From Eubacteriales Family XIII. Incertae Sedis bacterium (GTDB lineage Bacteria > Bacillota > Clostridia > Peptostreptococcales > Anaerovoracaceae): a DNA stretch of 9,569 nt. The position numbers and the translations under genes were made by a program. Positions 1 to 6,175 of the stretch are shown here, one piece after another. Under the pieces are notes generated by a model. It was given only the letters and a program-made list of their open reading frames with translations. It did no database searches and had not been told where the DNA came from. Numbering within the stretch: position 1 is the stretch's first letter; each line of letters starts with the position of its first letter. The stretch covers positions 1 through 9,569 of the forward strand of contig JAITAX010000016.1 of NCBI GenBank assembly GCA_031283865.1. The letters run 5' to 3'.

Positions 1-8
1 TAATCCAA

Positions 9-16
9 CCCCTTTC
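9..16 (-). promoter_or_regulatory. Ribosome binding site of a gene beyond the left edge
   Basis: The minus strand reads GAAAGGGG here, a purine-rich Shine-Dalgarno-like stretch about 8 nt from the window edge. It lies downstream of the promoter at 35-63, so the start codon of a leftward gene should fall within a few bases outside the window. No coding sequence of that gene is visible, so its product is unknown. Confidence 0.55.
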
Positions 17-34
17 TTATATAGTTTCTTCCCA

Positions 35-63
35 ATTATATTGCGAAAAAACGCGTTTTGCAA
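35..63 (-). promoter_or_regulatory. Sigma-A-type promoter reading left, out of the window
   Basis: On the minus strand, TTGCAA (58-63, four of six matches to TTGACA) is followed by a 17-nt spacer and a perfect TATAAT (35-40). The expected transcript start is near 28-29, giving a short leader up to the ribosome binding site at 9-16. The spacer carries the perfect 12-bp palindrome AAAACGCGTTTT at 48-59, with TTGC at 41-44 and GCAA at 60-63 outside it. A dyad in this position could be an operator, but no regulator is identifiable. The gene served lies outside the window. Confidence 0.75.
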
Positions 64-67
64 CAAA

Positions 68-88
68 AAAATTTTATGAAAATTTTAT
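68..88 (-). promoter_or_regulatory. Phased AT-rich repeat, UP-element-like
   Basis: AAAATTTTAT occurs twice on the plus strand, at 68-77 and 79-88, with an 11-bp period that is close to one helical turn. It sits directly upstream of the -35 box at 58-63, where an UP element would contact the RNA polymerase alpha subunits or where phased A-tracts would bend DNA. The sequence and spacing are seen directly; the role is inferred. Confidence 0.45.
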
Positions 89-134
89 CGCTGTCCGTCC
101 GCGCGCAAAAAGGGGCCGGGCCGGGGCGCGCCGG

Positions 135-172
135 ACGGCGCGGAGAGGGGCTTTCGCCCCGCTCCGCGCCGT
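135..172 (-). terminator. Terminator hairpin of the giant surface-protein gene
   Basis: A near-perfect stem-loop lies 37 nt after the stop codon at 210-212. An 11-bp outer stem (135-145 with 162-172), one mismatch (146/161) and a 5-bp inner stem (147-151 with 156-160) close a 4-nt loop, which is GAAA in the minus-strand RNA, a GNRA tetraloop. On the minus strand the first T5 run (109-113 region) comes only about 20 nt after the stem. On the plus strand the stem is followed at once by ATTTT. It may therefore act in both directions or serve as an RNA-stabilising 3' end. Confidence 0.75.
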
Positions 173-209
173 ATTTTGCGCCGATTGCTTTGCATGGACT
201 CCAATGGGA

Positions 210-3200
210 TCAGTAGTAGCGGTGCAGCTGCCTGTAGTCCTCGTAGGTATCCACGATGACCCTGGCCTCGTGGGTTTTCGTTATGCCGCCCTCGTAGTCG
301 GCCGTGAACACGAAGCTGAGTTCGACGGGCGCCGTCCGGCCCCAGAGGTTAATCATGTCGCTCTGCCAGACGGACCCCTCATAGATCCATTCGTCCGCCG
401 CAGTCTTGCGCCCGCTGTTCGTCATGGCCGTCGCGTAGGCCGGATAGCCGTTGATCGCGCAGCGCACGGACAGCGGATTGCCGGCGACACAGGCCCGCAG
501 CATGAAGCGTTCGCCGGACCAGAACACGTTTGCGCCCCGCGGACGCGGCGCGGCCAGACCCGTGTAATCCGCAAACACGCTCGCGCGGTTCACCTCTTCG
601 CCGAAGAGCTTCAGGTTGTAGCGCTTGCGGTTTTCATCCCATAGATCGGTATGGAAGACCTCACCCTCGATTCGCCCCTCCGTAATCACCGTGAAGCTGT
701 GATCGCCAAGCCCCGTGCCGTCCTCGTCCCAGACCGTCACAACGACGGTGTAGTTCCCGGTTGCGGCGTTCGGCGCGGTCCCCGTGATAACGGTGGGATA
801 ATTGCCCGCCTCGTCCGCCTTTATGTTCTCCTCGTAGTATTCGTAGACTTTTTTGCCCTCGTAATAGACCTCGATGAGCACGGTGAGGTCGTCCTTTTCA
901 AGGTCGTCCACGCCGGCCTCGATCCTGTAAGCGCCGCTTTCCCGCACGGGATCGGGATTGGTCTTGATGCCCGTCACCCACGGCGCCTTGCCGCCGCCCT
1001 CGATGTAGAAAGTCAGCGTTTCGGTGTTCGAATATTTGTTGAAAGCTTCGTAATCCACCGCGCCGCTGCCCGCGTTCGCCCTGTCCGTATTGTCCCGCTG
1101 CCAGTGCTCGACAACGTACTTCCCGTCGATGTAGAAGCGGTCGATGTGCGCGGAGAGGGTCTTGTCCGAAACTTTCAGGGTTTCGCCCCGCTTGCTCAGG
1201 ATCACGGCTGCGTCCGGATGCTCTCCGTCGTTGAAAGGCGTGTGCGCGTAGCGCCAAAATTCGGCCTTGCTCGCGTCGTTCTCGCGGTCCGTGTAGACGA
1301 TGTTGTAGGCGACGAGCTGCCCTTTCTTGTAGATGAGCGCGCCCTTTTCTTTCTCTTCGCCCGTCGGCCTTTCGTCGACGACGACCGCCGTCGCGTTTTC
1401 GGTCCGCCACTGCGCGAGTTCGGAGGCCGATTCGAGGCTGTCCCGCGTCACATAGGTCTTTAGGCCGTTTTCGAGATACCAAATGCTGAAGTTCCTGATC
1501 TTTGTCGTGTCGGATGCGGAAAAGCGGAGCTTTATCTTATCGAACAGCGCGTTGGCCGCGTATGCGCCGCCGCCCTCCGCCGCGTAAAATCCGTAGGAGT
1601 ACACGGGATTCGGCGTAACAAAGGTTCCCGTGTATCTCGTCATGCCGCCGCCCGCGTCCTCCGTTTTCGTGCTCCAAGCCTCGATTGCGGGCTGCGCAGC
1701 GCCGAGCGTTTCAAATTTCAGATTGTCTATAATCACATAGCTCGACGCGGTTGTCGAACGCGTATTGTTGTAATAGTACGACGCGACCGCCGATACGCTG
1801 TGCTGCCCCTCCCCGAGCAGGACATTGTGAACGTAAGATCCGGATGCCCGCTTGTAGTCGCCGCTGTAAGCGGCGATCATATTGAAGACCGGCACGCCGT
1901 CTATGCGGAGGATGGCACAATCGGGTCCGGACCCGGAATACCCGCCCGGCTTCGAGCCTCCGGAGTAAGCATCGTAATCAAAGGACAAAAGCCCTTGCGA
2001 ACCGCGGGGTACGCTGAATGTAAATTCCCCCGTGCTGCCGCCGCCGTAACTCCCGGTCTTTGCGAGTATGAGCCTGTTGTCGGATATCCGCGTGTACGCG
2101 GTGTCAAAACCGAAGAATTTTGACAAGGCGCCGCCGTTAAAATTCTCGGAATACGTCTCCTGCACGTACAGATTGCCGCTGTCCGGCAGAACGGATACGG
2201 TCTCCGTTTCGACGGAAAACGGCCGGTCGGCCTTGTCCTCGGCATTGGACTCGTACTCGTAATAGTAGGTCTTCTGCGGATCGAGCGCGAGGCTTCTCGT
2301 TATGCCGCCCGCCGCCGCGTTCGGCGCCTTTTGTATGACCGTCGTTTTTTGCGTCGCAAGCCCCGCGTCCGCAATCGTTTGCACGATTGCGGACGCGAGC
2401 GTGGCCGAGCCGGAATCGGACAGCTTTGCGAAAGCGACGGTTCCGAGCACGGCTCTGAACTTGGCGCCGTTCACGTCGAATCCAAGGCTGTAATCCTCCG
2501 CGACGATCACTGTTTTGATGTCCTTTGCGTCGTTTGTCATAAGGCTTGCCGTCGCCTGTGCGAGTATTTGGTCCCCGTTTCTCGGAATCGAGTTCACCTT
2601 TATCTTCGCGTCGTCCGCGGGCGGCGGAACATTGTAGCTGCCGAGAGACCATCCCACCGCGTACAGCGAAGCGCTGTCGGATTCGTATTCGGCCCGTCCG
2701 CCGTCGTAAGCCAGATAGCCGCTGTGCGCGCTGTAGCTCGCTTCACCCGTGCGCATGTTCACGGTGCAAAGACCCGCGGTTCCCGGCCCGTGGTTGTAAC
2801 TGTCGCCCCATCCCGATCCAAGATCGTTGGAATATTTGCCGACTTGGATACTGACCCTGCCGTCCCCGCTGTCGAAGCCGTAGAGCGCATGAACGATTAT
2901 GCTTTCGGAGCTTCTCTGTATGACCCTGCTGATCGAATCCCCCGTGTAAAGATCTTGCAAACACAGCGTGATCTCTTTGCCGGAGGACAGGGACGCCGCA
3001 TACGTTATCCGGCCCTCTCCGTTTTTGACGGGGATCGGGTTTATGTTTGTGTCTGCGTTGCGGACAAGACGCCCCGCCTTGTCGTAGAAGCTCGTTCGGG
3101 TCGGCGTGTTCACGAGCATCGCGCCCGTCTCGTCCACACCCGCGCAGGTGTTGCCGCTGTTTCGGGCGATGCCCGAGAGCCGGATCAGGACCGTTTCCTC

Positions 3201-6008
3201 CGTGACGGGATCGAAGTCCGCCATGTACGCATAGGGCGCGAGCTGCACGAAGAAACGCAGCTTGCCGCCGACGAGCGCGGATTCCCCCGAGATTTCCCCC
3301 GAGAAAACGCGTTCCGCGCCGCCCGTCGTCCTGTACCTGTAAATGCCGTCGGCCCGCAGGGAGTATATGCTGTTGTTCGCGATGTAATTGTCCCTGCCGA
3401 AAGCGTGATCGAAACTTTTCACATACGCGCCCGTCCGCTTGTCGAAGAGGAACGTTTTGTTTCCCTGCGTGATGTACAGGTATTTGCTTTCGTCGTCCTG
3501 TCCGATGCCCGAACCGCCGAGGCTGTGATTCGGGGCCGAGCCGCTGCCGAGCGCGTCCGCAAGGGCCTTGGGCGCCTGCACGCTCCACTTCACGGCGTCC
3601 GAATAGGCGTCGTAGGCCGTGATGTAATAGGGCGCGGCGATATAGGCCGCGGAACTGCTTCCGCCCGTGACGATATCGAGCGTTCCGCTGAGCGTATAGA
3701 GTGTATCCCCGTCGAGCGCAAAATCCCGCAGTGTGTTTCCCTCGATGTTGCTTCTCGTTTTTTGAAAGGCCGAAACGGAGGATGGCAGGCGGGAGAGCTT
3801 CCTGACGGATATCTTCGCGTCGATCCCTTTTTCGATCAGCGCCGCGTCTGTCTCGTTCTTCCTTGCGAGCAGGTTGACGTATTCGGTGTCGGAGGCCGCG
3901 AGCAGGAGCAGGTCCGCGGATTTCGTCGGTTTCGGCGACAGCGAAACGACGGGCGCGATGTTGTTCACGACGGTGCCGTAAACCTCCGATTCCGCCGTCA
4001 GATAATCCGCGTCGCGCACGTATTCGGGGAGCGTGTCGTCCGTCCATATATCTTTTAGGAATATCTTCACGTGCGCGGGTCCCACGCCCGCCTTGTCAAA
4101 CGCGATCTCCTTGCCCGCTTCGAACGACAATTCTTCGTAGCCGCTGAGGGTTTTTGCGTTTGCGAAGCCGCTTGGCGCGCCGGGGCCGGGCCACGACACA
4201 TACCACGTGCGTTCGAGTTCGTCACCCTGGTCCGCTTCCGCCGAATGCGACAGATCCGCCGCCTCGATCCGCGCGACATTCGTTCCTTTCTCCCTGAGGA
4301 ACGTCGTGGGCAGCAGGATTTCGGGTGTGGGCGGCAGGTCGGGAACGACGGTGAAGTCTTTCGTGACGCTGTCCGTCTGCCCGCGCGTGTCTTCGGCGTA
4401 TATCGTATAGCTGAACTCCCTCGTTTCCCCGTACTTCGTCAGGAAAGGGAGTTCGAGATTCGTGAAATGCTTGTCGGAGTCCTCGTCTTCTATGGCGCGC
4501 GTCTTGATGTTCGCACTGTTTTGGAGCGCGCCGTTCATGTTGAGCCGCACGGTCTCGCCCGTGGATTTCTCCGTGATCTCCATCCAAACGGCCCGCAGCG
4601 GATACAGCGGGTTCGTCGCGATGTGCGCCGAGAGCGTCTGCTTTCTGTTTTGCTTCTGCCGCCCGCCGAGGCTCGCGATGATCGCGGGCGTTTTCAGGAC
4701 CTCTATGGGTTTCGTGTCCGTGTCGGAGCTGCCGCCGGCGCTGATTCTGAGCGTGACCTCGTAGTCCCCGACTTTCGGCCACGTGATGTCTTTCTCCGTG
4801 CTCGTGATGGATGCGAGCGAGGCCTCTGCCTCTCTGCTCGGGCTGAACGCATTTCGCGCCTTGCCTGCGGCGTAGGCCTCCGCGGCGGGATAGTATTTGC
4901 CGTCTATCGAATAGCTGCTGTGGTCGGACGCGCGCACGGAATGGCCCTCGTAGACCTTGGGCGGCAGGCTCAAAATCGCCGTCAAATCCACGTCGGGATC
5001 CTGTTCTTCGGGCAGTGGCTCTTCCTCGTCCTCCTCCAATATCTTGATCTTCTTCGTGTCCGTGTCTGTTTTGCCCTCTTTCGTCGTTACGGTCAGTTGG
5101 TATTCAAATTCGCCCGGTCGGGTCGCCTTTTCGCTTTTCTTGCCGCCGCTGTTTTGGCCCTTGCCGCGTCCCGGCCACGTTATGACGGGGTTCCACGGTA
5201 TTTTCCCGACCTCGCGCATCTTGAGCGTCGCGGTGTCGACGCTCAGGTCCGCGCCGACCACGGAGATGTCCGCCGCCGTGTAGGTCTCACCCACGCGCGC
5301 GGACCTCGGCAGATCGAGGATCGCGTCGAGGATATCATCCGGGATTTCGACCTTTTCCGTAAGATCGTACTGGATGACGACGGGCAGGAACCAGAGACAG
5401 CCCTCGACGTTCGGGCTGTAGCTTTCGCTCGAGGGGTCGAGCAGGTTCATCGCGTCGATGACCTCCTGCGACGGAGAGCCGAGGAGCCCGTAGATGTAGT
5501 CTTTTTTCCCGTCGGCAAGAATGTCTTTTACATCGATTCCCCTGTTCTTGGGATCTGAAAATGTCGCCGTATAGGTTACGGTAAGCTTGCCGCTTGCGGG
5601 GGTGTAGCTGTCCGCGCCTGTGACGGTCAGGGGATTTGCGCTGTGCGCGTAATAATTCTTCTCGTAATCGTCTTTCCCCGTCGCGTAAGCCGTCGGATTC
5701 CACAGATAGATGCTCGGGTTGTCGAAGATGAAGTTGCCGCCGCTGTACTTGTAGAGCTTCACGTTCTTTGCGTCTTTCGGCAGCGTGAGCTGCGTGCCGT
5801 AGGTCTGCGTACTGCCGGGTTCCCAGCCTTTCTGCCAAACGCCGTTCGAATGCTTCCACAGGAAAGTGACGCCCGTGTCGAGCCGAAAGTAGGTCGTCGT
5901 CACCCCCCTCGTCGAGGCCGACAGCGCCGCCTGCGGCAGGAGCGCAAGGACGAGCGCAAATATGAGGCCGACAGGCAGTATCCGGCGTATGATCGAGGTC
6001 CTGTTCAT
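210..6008 (-). CDS. Giant secreted multidomain surface protein (1932 aa): Ig-like repeats, beta-propeller, jelly-roll-like domain
   Basis: No gene name is recognised. The chosen start is ATG at 6008: it gives an immediate signal peptide (residues 1-30, RR then a hydrophobic run, probable cleavage after ALS) and has a Shine-Dalgarno upstream. The 70-codon extension to 6218 is Arg-rich and overlaps the upstream gene. Visible layout: aromatic N-terminal region 31-220; two related Ig-like modules, about 225-324 and 341-438, each with an (I/V)TWP-type motif and ending in TDTDTK or SDTDTK followed by a beta strand, joined by an acidic linker (325-341); further beta-rich modules 440-690; repeats like a PQQ-type propeller about 757-1120 (for example TFLFDKRTGAYVKSF near 852); a jelly-roll-like domain about 1281-1435 ending YVIIDNLKFETL; an Ig-like region 1675-1777; and a C-terminal module 1785-1932 with C1840 and C1850. 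That last module resembles C-terminal modules I recall from other large clostridial surface proteins. There is no LPXTG, SLH repeat or C-terminal membrane segment, so anchoring is unexplained. Extracellular adhesion or polymer binding is an inference; no catalytic motif was seen. Confidence 0.9.
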   Translation of the reverse strand: MNRTSIIRRILPVGLIFALVLALLPQAALSASTRGVTTTYFRLDTGVTFLWKHSNGVWQKGWEPGSTQTYGTQLTLPKDAKNVKLYKYSGGNFIFDNPSIYLWNPTAYATGKDDYEKNYYAHSANPLTVTGADSYTPASGKLTVTYTATFSDPKNRGIDVKDILADGKKDYIYGLLGSPSQEVIDAMNLLDPSSESYSPNVEGCLWFLPVVIQYDLTEKVEIPDDILDAILDLPRSARVGETYTAADISVVGADLSVDTATLKMREVGKIPWNPVITWPGRGKGQNSGGKKSEKATRPGEFEYQLTVTTKEGKTDTDTKKIKILEEDEEEPLPEEQDPDVDLTAILSLPPKVYEGHSVRASDHSSYSIDGKYYPAAEAYAAGKARNAFSPSREAEASLASITSTEKDITWPKVGDYEVTLRISAGGSSDTDTKPIEVLKTPAIIASLGGRQKQNRKQTLSAHIATNPLYPLRAVWMEITEKSTGETVRLNMNGALQNSANIKTRAIEDEDSDKHFTNLELPFLTKYGETREFSYTIYAEDTRGQTDSVTKDFTVVPDLPPTPEILLPTTFLREKGTNVARIEAADLSHSAEADQGDELERTWYVSWPGPGAPSGFANAKTLSGYEELSFEAGKEIAFDKAGVGPAHVKIFLKDIWTDDTLPEYVRDADYLTAESEVYGTVVNNIAPVVSLSPKPTKSADLLLLAASDTEYVNLLARKNETDAALIEKGIDAKISVRKLSRLPSSVSAFQKTRSNIEGNTLRDFALDGDTLYTLSGTLDIVTGGSSSAAYIAAPYYITAYDAYSDAVKWSVQAPKALADALGSGSAPNHSLGGSGIGQDDESKYLYITQGNKTFLFDKRTGAYVKSFDHAFGRDNYIANNSIYSLRADGIYRYRTTGGAERVFSGEISGESALVGGKLRFFVQLAPYAYMADFDPVTEETVLIRLSGIARNSGNTCAGVDETGAMLVNTPTRTSFYDKAGRLVRNADTNINPIPVKNGEGRITYAASLSSGKEITLCLQDLYTGDSISRVIQRSSESIIVHALYGFDSGDGRVSIQVGKYSNDLGSGWGDSYNHGPGTAGLCTVNMRTGEASYSAHSGYLAYDGGRAEYESDSASLYAVGWSLGSYNVPPPADDAKIKVNSIPRNGDQILAQATASLMTNDAKDIKTVIVAEDYSLGFDVNGAKFRAVLGTVAFAKLSDSGSATLASAIVQTIADAGLATQKTTVIQKAPNAAAGGITRSLALDPQKTYYYEYESNAEDKADRPFSVETETVSVLPDSGNLYVQETYSENFNGGALSKFFGFDTAYTRISDNRLILAKTGSYGGGSTGEFTFSVPRGSQGLLSFDYDAYSGGSKPGGYSGSGPDCAILRIDGVPVFNMIAAYSGDYKRASGSYVHNVLLGEGQHSVSAVASYYYNNTRSTTASSYVIIDNLKFETLGAAQPAIEAWSTKTEDAGGGMTRYTGTFVTPNPVYSYGFYAAEGGGAYAANALFDKIKLRFSASDTTKIRNFSIWYLENGLKTYVTRDSLESASELAQWRTENATAVVVDERPTGEEKEKGALIYKKGQLVAYNIVYTDRENDASKAEFWRYAHTPFNDGEHPDAAVILSKRGETLKVSDKTLSAHIDRFYIDGKYVVEHWQRDNTDRANAGSGAVDYEAFNKYSNTETLTFYIEGGGKAPWVTGIKTNPDPVRESGAYRIEAGVDDLEKDDLTVLIEVYYEGKKVYEYYEENIKADEAGNYPTVITGTAPNAATGNYTVVVTVWDEDGTGLGDHSFTVITEGRIEGEVFHTDLWDENRKRYNLKLFGEEVNRASVFADYTGLAAPRPRGANVFWSGERFMLRACVAGNPLSVRCAINGYPAYATAMTNSGRKTAADEWIYEGSVWQSDMINLWGRTAPVELSFVFTADYEGGITKTHEARVIVDTYEDYRQLHRYY
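2364..2397. repeat. Perfect 15-bp inverted repeat inside the giant gene
   Basis: Arms 2364-2378 and 2383-2397 are perfectly complementary over 15 bp around a 4-nt loop. The element lies in frame and encodes residues 1204-1215 (LASAIVQTIADA), between the propeller and the jelly-roll-like domain. The arms are mixed in composition, so this is more than a GC-rich coincidence. Possible explanations are an mRNA hairpin that slows ribosomes between domains, a protein-binding dyad, or the remnant of a small palindromic element taken into the reading frame. Confidence 0.85.
3282..3304. repeat. 12-nt-period tandem duplication in the giant gene
   Basis: TTCCCCCGAGA occurs at 3282-3292 and 3294-3304 on the plus strand. 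The 12-nt period keeps the frame and encodes a repeated SGE (FSGEISGES, near residues 902-910) in the propeller region. It looks like a local slippage duplication. Confidence 0.6.
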
Positions 6009-6016
6009 GTTTCGGC

Positions 6017-6038
6017 GCGCGGCGCCTCCGCGCCGCGC
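6017..6038 (-). promoter_or_regulatory. 9-bp hairpin between Shine-Dalgarno and start codon
   Basis: A perfect 9-bp all-GC stem (6017-6025 with 6030-6038) closes a 4-nt loop, GGAG in the minus-strand RNA. It sits between the consensus Shine-Dalgarno at 6039-6049 and ATG at 6008. Folded, it would shorten the distance from the GGAGG core to ATG from 33 nt to 11 nt. The loop itself is Shine-Dalgarno-like and 17 nt from ATG, so it could also be a second ribosome contact. The structure follows from the sequence; its effect on translation is inferred. Confidence 0.75.
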
Positions 6039-6049
6039 TTTCCTCCTTT
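6039..6049 (-). promoter_or_regulatory. Consensus Shine-Dalgarno, unusually distant, for the giant gene
   Basis: The minus strand reads AAAGGAGGAAA, an almost ideal Shine-Dalgarno, with the GGAGG core at 6042-6046. Its linear distance to ATG at 6008 is far too long, but the intervening hairpin (6017-6038) would bring it to 11 nt. It supports 6008 as the start, since no ATG lies at normal spacing from it. Confidence 0.7.
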
Positions 6050-6059
6050 CCCTTGGGGC

Positions 6060-6075
6060 GGGGGCTTTCGCCCCC
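6060..6075 (-). promoter_or_regulatory. Intergenic stem-loop with GAAA tetraloop
   Basis: A 6-bp GC stem (6060-6065 with 6070-6075) closes a loop that is GAAA in the minus-strand RNA. The inner 14 bases (6061-6074) are identical to 147-160, the core of the terminator hairpin after the giant gene. No U-run follows, so here it is more likely an RNA-stability or processing element between the SLH gene and the giant gene than a terminator. Confidence 0.55.
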
Positions 6076-6144
6076 TCTGCGTGCTTCCGAACGCGGCCAG
6101 GCGTGCCGCGCGCGCGAGAAGTGAAATAGTCCCATTCCTTGCGT

Positions 6145-6175
6145 CTGTAAGCGCGTTGCGTCCGCCCGCTTACAG
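6145..6175 (-). promoter_or_regulatory. Stem-loop spanning the stop codon of the SLH gene
   Basis: CTGTAAGCG (6145-6153) and CGCTTACAG (6167-6175) form a perfect 9-bp inverted repeat around a 13-nt loop. The upstream RNA arm includes the last codon and TAA stop (6170-6172) of the SLH gene. There is no downstream U-run, so it is not a standard terminator. It could set read-through or processing between the two genes and so their expression ratio. Confidence 0.6.

Noticed and set aside
898..1482. Short minus-strand open frames overlapping the giant gene in another frame
   Set aside because: They lie wholly inside the main gene, have Arg-rich products and no ribosome binding sites.
2331..5558. 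Long plus-strand open frames (575 and 495 codons) opposite the giant gene
   Set aside because: Their products are Arg/Val-rich and low in complexity with no domains or signal sequences. They mirror the GC-rich codons of the real minus-strand gene and have no convincing ribosome binding site.
6120..6175. Promoter for the giant gene within the intergenic gap
   Set aside because: The best candidate, TTACAG with a 16-nt spacer and TATTTC, is poor beside the perfect promoters elsewhere in the window.
6145..6175. Terminator after the SLH gene
   Set aside because: The stem is good but no U-run follows on the minus strand, so termination is not supported.
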